A stretch of 6,598 nt of DNA from Deltaproteobacteria bacterium UBA5756 (lineage in GTDB: Bacteria; Desulfobacterota; Syntrophorhabdia; Syntrophorhabdales; Syntrophorhabdaceae). Shown here one piece after another: positions 1 to 6,536 of the stretch. The DNA lies in assembly GCA_002418985.1 (NCBI GenBank), contig DIFE01000126.1, forward strand, positions 1-6,598, given 5' to 3'. The notes beneath the pieces are model-generated. The model saw only the letters and a list, made by a program, of their open reading frames with translations, was not told the DNA's origin and did not search any database. Made by a program: the position numbers and the translations under genes. Every line of letters begins with the position of its first letter. Positions within the stretch are counted from its first letter, which is position 1.

Positions 1-484
1 TGTCGATCATGGAGGAAAGGCCTATCTCTACATCTGCCGCTTCAAGGCCCTCTTCTACTTCCTCCTCCCTCTCCTCATAGACCAGGACGTCATTGAGACA
101 CCACTCGACACACATCGGTTTTTCACGCGGCGGATCGTCCTCGCACATGTCGCACTTCAGGGGAAGGCCCGAATCGGGCTCCTTGAATATGTCCCTGGAG
201 GGGCAGGTGGCCCTGCAGAAGGTGCATTCATCGTATTCCTTGCCGTCGATGATATATTTGTCCCTGCCCATGCACTCCGCCGGGGTGTATTCGCCGGCGA
301 ATACAGGAAGCCATATGTCTTTCAACGGGTCGCGGATTATCTGAATGCGGGACCTTGCCGGATTAATGCCGCTGTATCTCGGCGTTGAATGAAAGGCCGA
401 ACAGACTATCTCGCATCCCCGGCAGCCGTTGCACTTGTCGGCATCAACCTTGATCGTCTTGACTTTCTTCTTAATCTTGGCCAT
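1..484 (-). CDS. bamC: BamC-like electron-transfer protein with three [4Fe-4S] clusters (3' end outside window)
   Basis: Ferredoxin-type partner of the BamB-like oxidoreductase, expected in the cytoplasm to pass electrons between a larger complex and the tungsten subunit. The 161 visible residues read open to the window edge, so the C-terminus is missing. Twelve cysteines lie at 18, 21, 24, 28, 71, 87, 90, 94, 111, 114, 125 and 129. The first group is a classic CxxCxxCxxxC, and the later ones (C87xxC, C111xxC, C125xxxC) resemble the four-cluster-type beta subunits of molybdopterin enzymes; twelve cysteines would fit three [4Fe-4S] clusters, as reported for Geobacter BamC. A very acidic stretch (about 137-148) follows the last cysteine. 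There is no signal peptide. The ATG overlaps the last 14 bases of bamB, and a GAGGG sits 10 bases upstream (495-499), so the two genes are probably translated together. The assignment rests on the cysteine pattern, remembered similarity to BamC, and the neighbour; a generic AOR-associated ferredoxin is the alternative. Confidence 0.85.
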   Translation of the reverse strand, partial: MAKIKKKVKTIKVDADKCNGCRGCEIVCSAFHSTPRYSGINPARSRIQIIRDPLKDIWLPVFAGEYTPAECMGRDKYIIDGKEYDECTFCRATCPSRDIFKEPDSGLPLKCDMCEDDPPREKPMCVEWCLNDVLVYEEREEEVEEGLEAADVEIGLSSMID

Positions 485-2459
485 CTTTAATTATCCCTCT
501 CTTTTCTAAGTCTTCGGCAACATAGTCCAGATCCAGTTCGTGCAGCCTCGCCCTGGTCGGTACTCCATTCTGGTCCCAACCTTTGAATCTGTAATACGTA
601 GACAGGAGGTTCTCTTCGATCTCCGGGAACCGTCTCTTCCAGTGGTCTTCAGGCGGCTTCTCGTCGGCCCTTGACATGCCTCTTCTATTATTCAGCGCCC
701 GGTGCAGGTTGCGGCTCCTGTTGACTATCTTCTTCAGGCTGCTTTCGTCGAGGTCGAGTCCCGTGGCTGCCGAAATTATTTTCGGATAATTGTGTATGTG
801 ATAGGGGGGCTTCAGACAGAACGATGACATCCCGGCACACACACAGCAGGCATCATCGATATTATGGAGCATCTCCATCCAATCGACGATCTCTGCAGAT
901 ATTTCGGGGGTCGGGAAATAAGGTATCCCCTTCTCTCCCCTGGGCTCCCACTCCAGCAGCCACTGTTTCCAACTTTCGTCGGGAAGCTGCGGCCAGTCCT
1001 TGACAAAGGCCTCTCTCTGCTCCATGGTCGGGAAGGCTCCCTGAGGCCAGTTGCCTTCGATCTGGGTGATGCTGATCTTTTCATTCGTTGAATACATGAG
1101 ATAGTAAAGGGGATCCATTGTTCCCAGCTTGAGAGGAAGTTGTTCGTGTTTCTTGATCGTGTTGTGATCAAACGCCTCGGCACCGTTGCCGATCGCCCTG
1201 GCTGCCTGATAGACACCATTGGCCAGAACATCTCCTATGCCTTCCCGGTGAGCGACCCTGTCAAGGAGCCACAGGAACCTTCCCTCTTTATCGGACGGAC
1301 ACGCCGGATAGGTGGAAGTTCCCGCAAAATCCTTATCAGTGAGGATGCCGGCCTCCTGGAGCTCCACGGCAAAGGCCAGGATCTGCGGCGTGGAGAATGA
1401 ATCGAGTCCGTACTCTGTCGCACGCTGCAGGGTCCTCCAGGCAAAATCCATGCTGTCCACGTAAGACGCCATCGCGTAGGTCAATTTGCCGAAACATTTG
1501 GCCATATATCTCGGGGTTTCTTTGTAGGAGATCAATGCCCCGCAGTGCTGGGGACAGTTGAAACAGCTTATCAGCCGCTTAATGCCTTCCCGCTGCACCC
1601 TGGGCCATTCCTCGTCAATCTTCTCGTCCCAGAAACCTCTTCTGCGCGTCCGGGCATTCCCCCACATGAAATTCTCGGTGTGCCATTTTTCGTCTGTATG
1701 AACCATCTCCTGCGGCGAACCGATGCCGGACAAGATCGTCATGACGTCGGGGATGGGATTTGTGTTGCGGAAATTTATATACTTCATCATGTCCATCATT
1801 TCCCGCATGAACGCTTCGCCGTTGAAAAGATTGATGTCCTTCGTGCCCCTGACCGCCACCGCCTTCAGCTTTTTGTCGCCCATAACGGCACCGCCGCCCA
1901 GACGGCTGGCACTGGATCGGCCCTGTTCAATAGAGGCCGTAAAGACCTTGTGCTCACCGGCCGGGCCGATAGCGGCCACCTGCGCATTCGGCTGGTTCAG
2001 CTCCCTGCGGATAAGGTCCTGGGTTTCAAGGGCCCCCCTGCCGACCAGATGAGAGGCGTCCCGAATCTCAACCTTGTCGTTGTTAATCCATAAATAGACC
2101 CACTTCGGGGACTTGTTATGGAAGATGACCTTGTCATAACCCGCGTACTTCAATTCCGCCGACCAAAACCCTCCCATCATCGGATATGCCAGAAGGTCCG
2201 ATTCGGGAGACATGAAGGTAACGACGCTCCGGTTTGCGCTGAAAGCCGGCGTGGCGTTGAGAATGCCGGAACTGAAAATCAACATGTTCTCGTCGTCGAA
2301 TGGTTTGACATCAGCAGGAACTCTGTCCCAGTGCAGCTTAACGCTGGTGCCCAGACCTCCCAGGTGGGTTTCCAGCAATTTGGGATCCGTTTCCACCCGT
2401 TCGATGTTTCCTGTTGCCAGATCAATTTCTAAATTATACCCTGTCTCTCCATATCTCAT
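471..2459 (-). CDS. bamB: BamB-like tungsten oxidoreductase, class II benzoyl-CoA reductase catalytic subunit family (AOR superfamily)
   Basis: In the characterised family member, BamB of Geobacter metallireducens, this subunit reduces benzoyl-CoA to cyclohexa-1,5-diene-1-carboxyl-CoA without ATP, using a W-bis-metallopterin. The 662 residues match the family length (about 650). The AOR N-terminal domain includes a pterin-contact segment around 179-205 (GRSSASRLGGGAVMG). Cysteines for one [4Fe-4S] cluster are C299, C302 and C306, with the fourth likely C541 in the family pattern D536-x4-C. Glu251, His260 and Cys322 fall exactly where I remember the BamB active-site residues, Cys322 being the protein ligand to tungsten that archaeal aldehyde oxidoreductases lack. 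KHEQLPLKL (437-445) and LKPPYHIHNYP (549-559) also look BamB-like. The ATG has two AGGAG boxes (2466-2470, 2472-2476), the nearer six bases away. There is no signal peptide, so it is cytoplasmic. A paralogue acting on another cyclic acyl-CoA cannot be excluded, because bamD-I are not in view. Confidence 0.88.
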   Translation of the reverse strand: MRYGETGYNLEIDLATGNIERVETDPKLLETHLGGLGTSVKLHWDRVPADVKPFDDENMLIFSSGILNATPAFSANRSVVTFMSPESDLLAYPMMGGFWSAELKYAGYDKVIFHNKSPKWVYLWINNDKVEIRDASHLVGRGALETQDLIRRELNQPNAQVAAIGPAGEHKVFTASIEQGRSSASRLGGGAVMGDKKLKAVAVRGTKDINLFNGEAFMREMMDMMKYINFRNTNPIPDVMTILSGIGSPQEMVHTDEKWHTENFMWGNARTRRRGFWDEKIDEEWPRVQREGIKRLISCFNCPQHCGALISYKETPRYMAKCFGKLTYAMASYVDSMDFAWRTLQRATEYGLDSFSTPQILAFAVELQEAGILTDKDFAGTSTYPACPSDKEGRFLWLLDRVAHREGIGDVLANGVYQAARAIGNGAEAFDHNTIKKHEQLPLKLGTMDPLYYLMYSTNEKISITQIEGNWPQGAFPTMEQREAFVKDWPQLPDESWKQWLLEWEPRGEKGIPYFPTPEISAEIVDWMEMLHNIDDACCVCAGMSSFCLKPPYHIHNYPKIISAATGLDLDESSLKKIVNRSRNLHRALNNRRGMSRADEKPPEDHWKRRFPEIEENLLSTYYRFKGWDQNGVPTRARLHELDLDYVAEDLEKRGIIKDGQD

Positions 2460-2511
2460 TTTTGGCTCCTACTCCTCTAATGTCTCCGCAGTCATGGCTT
2501 GGCTGCTTCAC

Positions 2512-2537
2512 GAACTTGTGTATTATATCACAAGCTC
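2512..2537. promoter_or_regulatory. Inverted repeat over the bamBC -10 box, candidate operator
   Basis: CTTGTG (2515-2520) and CACAAG (2529-2534) form a perfect 6-base inverted repeat with an 8-base spacer. After one mismatch, the arms extend by two more pairs (2512-2513 with 2536-2537). The spacer contains the bamBC -10 hexamer, so a bound dimer would block RNA polymerase. A further CACAAG copy lies at 2584-2589, 55 bases from the right arm and upstream of the -35 box. The size suits a MarR- or TetR-type dimer, but the regulator is unknown and not encoded in the window. Confidence 0.55.
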
Positions 2538-2549
2538 TTGCCGTGTCAA
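2522..2549 (-). promoter_or_regulatory. Sigma70-type promoter for bamBC
   Basis: On the minus strand a perfect TTGACA (-35, 2544-2549) is followed after 16 bases by a perfect TATAAT (-10, 2522-2527). Transcription should start near 2515, giving a leader of about 55 bases before the bamB ATG. A promoter this close to consensus would be strong, which fits with control by a repressor at the overlapping inverted repeat. Confidence 0.8.
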
Positions 2550-2612
2550 GGAAAAACAGAACCTATAATTACCAATACACACCCACAAGTATTAATAGTT
2601 TACATAAGGCTA

Positions 2613-2641
2613 TGGACAACGGCCACCAAATCCAATATGAT
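2613..2641 (+). promoter_or_regulatory. Sigma70-type promoter for the first moeA
   Basis: TGGACA (2613-2618, 5 of 6 to the -35 consensus) and TATGAT (2636-2641, 5 of 6 to the -10 consensus) are separated by exactly 17 bases. The predicted start is near 2648, leaving a leader of about 28 bases that contains the AGGA ribosome site at 2665-2668, eight bases before the ATG. The promoter diverges from that of bamBC, with about 63 bases between the two -35 boxes, so the two units could be co-regulated. Confidence 0.6.
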
Positions 2642-2676
2642 ATAGCCGATTTTAGGCCAGTTTTAGGAAGTGCAGC

Positions 2677-3915
2677 ATGAAAAATGGAAATCTAACGGTT
2701 TCAATAGAACAAGCGCTGAGGATCGTTCTTGAATCTGTCAACCCTCTGGGCTCTGAAGATGTCTCCATCCTGGAAGCATCGGGCCGTGTTTTGTATGATG
2801 ATACTGTAGCGGATACGATGGTGCCCCCCGCGGATGATTCGGCGATGGATGGTTTTGCGCTGATCGCCGCAGATACCTCCTGTGCTTCACGAGATAACCC
2901 GGTGGTGCTTCGCATTGCGGGGGAAGTGCAGGCCGGTGGATCTATTGCCGGCAACAAGGTCTCGAGAGGGACGGCTGTCAGAATAATGACCGGAGCTCCC
3001 GTACCGGCGGGCGCTGATGCGGTGATCCCCGTTGAAGATACAGAAGAAGAGCACGGCCGGGTTAGAGTACTTCGCGAGGTACTCCAATTTGAGAACTTCA
3101 GGTTCGCAGGCGAGAGTATCAAGAAAGGGAATACCGTCCTCTACAGGGGAGACCGCCTCAGTTCCGCCGATGTAGGCATCCTGGCATCGTTGAACCGTCA
3201 AACGGTGAGAGTGTACAAACAGCCGACCGTTGCAATCATCTCGACAGGTAACGAACTGGCTGATATAGGGGATGAGATCAAGAACGGCCTAATCAGAAAT
3301 GTAAACGCCTACACCCTGTACTCTGAAATCAAGAAATATAACGGCCTGCCCGAATACCTGGGAATCGTAAGGGACACGGTGAAGGATACGCGGGAGATAT
3401 TTTCAAGAGCTCTGGAATGCGATGTCGTGATATCAACGGGCGGTGTGTCGATGGGAAAATACGATTTTGTTAAAGACATTTATCCTGATCTCGGCATTGA
3501 AATAAAGTTTGGATGGGTCAGGGTAAAGCCGGGTAAACCGTGCACGTTCGGGACGAAAGACAGGAAACTGGTTTTTGGCTTGCCGGGAAACCCCGTCTCC
3601 ACTCTTACGTCTTTCATTCAATTTGTAAGACCGGCGCTCCTGAGGTTGATGGGTGCGAGCAGGATCGCCAAACCGGTAGTTGGCGCACTGCTCGAAGAGA
3701 ACCTCAAGAAACCGGCGGGGAAAGCGCATCTCCTGCGGGGACATTTCAGGATAGAGAACAACGATTTTCGCGTCTCAACAACGGGTAACCAGAAATCATC
3801 GGTGCTGCTTTCGATGAGCAACGCGAACTGTCTTATAATGCTTCCGGAAAATACCACCGCAGTAAAAGCGGGAGAACGGGTTGCAATCCAGTTGATCGAT
3901 CATGATGAAACGTGA
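2677..3915 (+). CDS. moeA: MoeA molybdopterin molybdenum/tungsten transferase (copy 1)
   Basis: MoeA inserts the metal oxyanion into adenylylated molybdopterin in the cytoplasm. The 412 residues equal the usual length (E. coli MoeA 411). The canonical motifs are present in order: PPADDSAMDGFA (50-61, with Asp58 matching E. coli Asp59), MTGAPVPAGADAV (104-116, Thr105 matching Thr100), STGNEL (189-194, Glu193 matching Glu188), Asp233 (matching Asp228), STGGVSMGKYD (253-263, Asp263 matching Asp259), VKPGKP (283-288) and GLPGNPVS (301-308). One departure is that E. coli Asp142, in GEDI, is replaced by Ser147 in GESI here. The gene diverges from bamBC, which suggests it supplies the metal centre of BamB. 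The ATG is supported by AGGA at 2665-2668. The final 16 bases overlap the end of the convergent radical SAM gene. E. coli numbering is from memory and the alignment was done by eye. Confidence 0.95.
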   Translation: MKNGNLTVSIEQALRIVLESVNPLGSEDVSILEASGRVLYDDTVADTMVPPADDSAMDGFALIAADTSCASRDNPVVLRIAGEVQAGGSIAGNKVSRGTAVRIMTGAPVPAGADAVIPVEDTEEEHGRVRVLREVLQFENFRFAGESIKKGNTVLYRGDRLSSADVGILASLNRQTVRVYKQPTVAIISTGNELADIGDEIKNGLIRNVNAYTLYSEIKKYNGLPEYLGIVRDTVKDTREIFSRALECDVVISTGGVSMGKYDFVKDIYPDLGIEIKFGWVRVKPGKPCTFGTKDRKLVFGLPGNPVSTLTSFIQFVRPALLRLMGASRIAKPVVGALLEENLKKPAGKAHLLRGHFRIENNDFRVSTTGNQKSSVLLSMSNANCLIMLPENTTAVKAGERVAIQLIDHDET

Positions 3916-5117
3916 GTCTTTTCTGCTCGACCTCTGCCTTTCAATTTGTCCAGGTGCCTTAATCTGGGAATAATCTCCCTGTGCACGTCGCATACAACTG
4001 ATTTCCCCAAGGTGGAGTCGGTGAAGATCCGCTTATCGTTCGGGCATCCGGCGTGACAGGCGGTTCGTGACTCGCATTCCTTGCATTCATCGGGCAGGTC
4101 CGGCCTTCTGATATCGTAGTGGAAATCGTAACATTGTATTTTGCTAAGCGGATTCGGGTCGAATATCGTCCCCGATTTGAACGTATGGTTTCTGATACAC
4201 GGCCCGATCGTCCCGTCGGGAAATACCGCGGCAATCCTCTTGCCGCAGGGATAGGGAGAGGATTCTTCAGTCCAGGAGGGGATCAGAAAATCAAGGAGGA
4301 ACGTGGTGTTAACATCGTATCCCCTGGTCACATACTCTTCGAGCAGATCGCAGAGTTCGTGATATTTCGCCAGTAATCTCTTCTTGTATCGCGGGTCCAT
4401 CCCCCTGTACAGGTTCCTGTAATATCGCAGGCGATATCCATTTTCGATCCCGAATCTCGTTATATCAAGAACCCTTTCCAGGTTGTAGTCGTCGAGGGTG
4501 GCCAGAATCGTCTGATTGATCACGTTTGACCTTTCACCGATTATCTTCATTCTTCTTGCCAGTTCTTCGATGGGGATGTCCGTTACATTCGTTGAGATCC
4601 ACTGAATATCCGCAAGGTCGTCCCAATTTATGGAATCTATGAGGTCGGCATTTGTACAGACATTGCCCTGCATGCCGTCGGTATTCTTGTAGACGGAATC
4701 CATCACCTTCCTGATCCTGTCCGTCCTCAACAGAGGCTCCCCTCCGAGAAAAACAACGACGTTCACCTTGACCCGGTTAACCTTCCAGACTTCCGGGATC
4801 CATTCAAGGAGTCTCGAAAAGGTACTCTCATCCATTTCCACGGCGTTGTCATAGCCGACTTGATTGAAAGCATAGCAATACTCGCACGTTCTTGTACACC
4901 TGTAGGACAAAAACAGGAGGAACCAGAAGAAGGGAAATTTCTCCCAACCGCCCTTCCCCTGCATTCTATCGTTTTCGAGGGAATACATTCTCTGCAATTG
5001 CTTATTGTGCTCCGTCAGCTGTCTCACTGTTCCGTTGGCCTCTCTGTACTGTTCACGTTCAGCGATCGGGTACCCTTCCGTCCAGATATATATAGGAGAA
5101 ACATCAAAAGAAGTCAA
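3900..5117 (-). CDS. Radical SAM/SPASM protein, possible tungsten-enzyme or cofactor maturase
   Basis: A radical SAM enzyme of 405 residues. CTRTCEYC (74-81) is the CxxxCxxC that binds the SAM [4Fe-4S] cluster, and GGEP (125-128) is the SAM-contact motif. The C-terminal third is a complete SPASM domain: C291-x10-G302-x4-C307, then C345-x2-C348-x5-C354-x3-C358-x17-C376, enough for two auxiliary [4Fe-4S] clusters. SPASM enzymes modify peptides, proteins or small cofactors; relatives include PqqE, anSME and MoaA-like proteins. No precursor peptide gene is visible nearby. Its position between two moeA genes and near bamBC recalls the cmo (cofactor-modifying) radical SAM genes beside archaeal aldehyde ferredoxin oxidoreductases, but the substrate is unknown. 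The start is uncertain: the first in-frame candidate after the TAG at 5142-5144 is a TTG (5115-5117) with only a weak ribosome site. A GTG at codon 31 or ATG at codon 44 would still keep all motifs. Confidence 0.88.
   Translation of the reverse strand: MTSFDVSPIYIWTEGYPIAEREQYREANGTVRQLTEHNKQLQRMYSLENDRMQGKGGWEKFPFFWFLLFLSYRCTRTCEYCYAFNQVGYDNAVEMDESTFSRLLEWIPEVWKVNRVKVNVVVFLGGEPLLRTDRIRKVMDSVYKNTDGMQGNVCTNADLIDSINWDDLADIQWISTNVTDIPIEELARRMKIIGERSNVINQTILATLDDYNLERVLDITRFGIENGYRLRYYRNLYRGMDPRYKKRLLAKYHELCDLLEEYVTRGYDVNTTFLLDFLIPSWTEESSPYPCGKRIAAVFPDGTIGPCIRNHTFKSGTIFDPNPLSKIQCYDFHYDIRRPDLPDECKECESRTACHAGCPNDKRIFTDSTLGKSVVCDVHREIIPRLRHLDKLKGRGRAEKTHVSS
5089..5117 (-). promoter_or_regulatory. 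Alternative promoter overlapping the annotated start of the radical SAM gene
   Basis: On the minus strand TTGACT (5112-5117) is followed after 17 bases by TATATA (5089-5094). The -35 hexamer includes the proposed TTG start codon. If this promoter is the one used, the message would begin near 5082 and translation would have to start at codon 31 or 44. The match may be chance in an AT-rich stretch. Confidence 0.3.
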
Positions 5118-5143
5118 CCGTCTTTCTTTGTTTATCAGTTCCT

Positions 5144-5171
5144 ATTATAGATTATTTGGTATTTCTGTTGA
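5144..5171 (-). promoter_or_regulatory. Candidate promoter for the radical SAM gene
   Basis: In the 123-base gap between the second moeA and the radical SAM gene, the minus strand has a perfect TATAAT (5144-5149) preceded after 16 bases by TCAACA (5166-5171, 4 of 6 to the -35 consensus). Transcription from here would start about 20 bases before the TTG start codon. The gap shows no clear terminator, so read-through from moeA copy 2 is also likely. Confidence 0.45.
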
Positions 5172-5240
5172 TGTTTGTTCCAGGTTGGATGCGCCGGGCA
5201 AGTGACGTGGCAGATGTTCTTTTGGATGAACTGCGGAACT

Positions 5241-6470
5241 CTATGTCAACAGCTGAACGGAAATCACGGATCCTTTCGGGAGGCTGTCATGCCCTTCAGG
5301 TATTGCCGCAATTGCATCAGCCTCTGCAATAGAACCCAATCGACTGCGTTTTTTCATGGGACAGAAGACCGGTAATTCATCACCATACGTCAGGGTACCG
5401 AAGAAGAAGTCAGTCCAATCGGCCTTGCCGTCAACGATCTCCGAGCCCAGCCTGGCATTGATCCTGGGCAGGTCAAAACTCTTGTGACCCGAAAGGGCCA
5501 TGATACCCGGCAGGGCGATCTCAAGAAAGCCCATCAAGTTGGATGGCGGTCCGCCGGGCAGAATGAATACGGGTTTTTTATCCAGAATGCCAAAGCCCAC
5601 GGCCTTCCCCGGCCCTATGCGAATCCGATGAAAAACCTTTCTCCATCCAAGTCCTTCAAGGACACCGGAGACCATATCGCGGTCGCCCGTCCAGGCCCCT
5701 CCGCTTGTGATCATGACATCCGTTTCGGCGGACATCTTCCTGAAGGCAACCGAAATAGCGTCATGATCGTCCTTTACGATTGCCATGCGGGATTCCAATG
5801 CGTATCTTTCGCACCAGCCCGCCAGGGTAATAATATTACTCGCGTACAGCCCGCCTTCCGTCAACGGTGTGCCGGGCGCGACGATCTCGTCACCGGTTCC
5901 CACAATACCTACTCTGGGCCGCCCGACGACAGGGATCATGCTGTGTCCTGCCGCGGCGAGAAGACCCGCCATGGCAGGGGATATTCGCCTGCCCGATTCG
6001 AGGACACGCTTTCCGGAATGCACATCACTTCCGCCCCGCAATACATTCCTGCCGGGTTCCGTAGGCGCTGCCTCCACGAAAATGTCATCGCCTTCCCGAT
6101 GCGTAAATTCTTCGGCCACCACGGCGTCGGCACCCACCGGGATACGGGCCCCCGTCAACACTCTTACGGTCGCCCCCGGCTCGAGGTCGATATCCTTTAC
6201 ACCTCCCGCCGCCACAGACCCTATCAGACGCAGTCGCACAGGGCTGGCCTGTGTGGCATCCTCCACCTCGCGGTACACTACCGCGTACCCATCTTTCCGG
6301 GAAACATCCGCCAGAGGGGAATCAACGAGAGCATTCAGATCCGATGCCGCCACGCGCCCAACGCTGTCGACGAGTGAAACCTTTTCAGCAGGAAGTGGTT
6401 CTATAGCTTCCAGCGTCAAACGCAAGGCCTCTTTCAGCCCGAACGCAATCTTGCCCCTCATCGAAACCAC
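5241..6470 (-). CDS. moeA: Divergent MoeA paralogue (copy 2)
   Basis: A second full-length MoeA-family protein (409 residues). It retains the fold and most acidic residues: KDGYA (59-63, Asp60 matching E. coli Asp59), LTGARIPVGADAV (105-117, Thr106), Asp149 (matching Asp142), GTGDEI (191-196, Glu195 matching Glu188), Asp234 (Asp228) and Asp265 (Asp259). Several signature loops differ. DNSAMDGYA becomes DVSRKDGYA, SGGVSVG becomes SGGAWTG, KPGKP becomes GPGKA (losing the lysine equivalent to Lys279), PGNPVS becomes PGGPPS, and Leu144 stands where Arg137 would be. The LPGGPPSN form is one I recall from MoeA-like proteins of other anaerobes. Likely role: metal insertion into, or handling of, a pyranopterin, perhaps specialised for tungsten or another metal. 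The start is GTG (6468-6470), chosen because AAGGAG lies four bases upstream; an ATG three codons in would be 13 bases away. It probably leads an operon with the radical SAM gene. Confidence 0.92.
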   Translation of the reverse strand: MVSMRGKIAFGLKEALRLTLEAIEPLPAEKVSLVDSVGRVAASDLNALVDSPLADVSRKDGYAVVYREVEDATQASPVRLRLIGSVAAGGVKDIDLEPGATVRVLTGARIPVGADAVVAEEFTHREGDDIFVEAAPTEPGRNVLRGGSDVHSGKRVLESGRRISPAMAGLLAAAGHSMIPVVGRPRVGIVGTGDEIVAPGTPLTEGGLYASNIITLAGWCERYALESRMAIVKDDHDAISVAFRKMSAETDVMITSGGAWTGDRDMVSGVLEGLGWRKVFHRIRIGPGKAVGFGILDKKPVFILPGGPPSNLMGFLEIALPGIMALSGHKSFDLPRINARLGSEIVDGKADWTDFFFGTLTYGDELPVFCPMKKRSRLGSIAEADAIAAIPEGHDSLPKGSVISVQLLT

Positions 6471-6474
6471 GATT

Positions 6475-6480
6475 CTCCTT
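6475..6480 (-). promoter_or_regulatory. Ribosome binding site that fixes the GTG start of moeA copy 2
   Basis: AAGGAG on the minus strand ends four bases before GTG (6468-6470). The spacing is slightly short, but better than the 13 bases to the in-frame ATG at codon 4. Confidence 0.65.
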
Positions 6481-6481
6481 C

Positions 6482-6523
6482 AGAAAGCCCGTTTTTCTTT
6501 TGCGCAATTCTATAAGAAAGCCC
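6482..6523. repeat. Direct repeat pair GGGCTTTCT in the moeA copy 2 leader
   Basis: The minus-strand 9-mer GGGCTTTCT occurs at 6515-6523, inside the promoter spacer, and again at 6482-6490, just before the ribosome site. The copies are 33 bases apart, about three helical turns, so one regulator could bind both on the same face. It could also be chance. Confidence 0.4.
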
Positions 6524-6536
6524 TGTTGATTGTCAA
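6507..6536 (-). promoter_or_regulatory. Sigma70-type promoter for moeA copy 2 and the radical SAM gene
   Basis: On the minus strand a perfect TTGACA (6531-6536) is followed after 18 bases by TAGAAT (6507-6512, 5 of 6). TATAGA, two bases earlier with a 16-base spacer, is an alternative -10. The leader before the GTG start would be about 30 bases. Confidence 0.6.

Noticed and set aside
93..344. Plus-strand 83-residue frame opposite bamC
   Set aside because: The minus-strand frame here encodes a twelve-cysteine ferredoxin pattern, so the plus frame is a shadow.
1545..2093. Plus-strand open frame of 182 residues opposite bamB
   Set aside because: It is antisense to strongly family-like BamB sequence, with no ribosome site or recognisable motif.
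2460..2676. Moco/Tuco riboswitch in the moeA copy 1 or bamBC leader
   Set aside because: The predicted leaders are only about 28 and 55 bases and show no multi-stem structure; they are too short for that riboswitch class.
5175..5375. Cysteine-containing 66-residue plus-strand frame, considered as a possible SPASM precursor peptide
   Set aside because: It begins with TTG without a good ribosome site, mostly overlaps the moeA copy 2 C-terminus in antisense, and faces away from the radical SAM gene.
5484..6377. Plus-strand open frame of 297 residues opposite moeA copy 2
   Set aside because: It lies wholly antisense to a clear MoeA gene and its translation has low complexity of arginine, histidine and proline with no domain; it is a shadow of the real frame.
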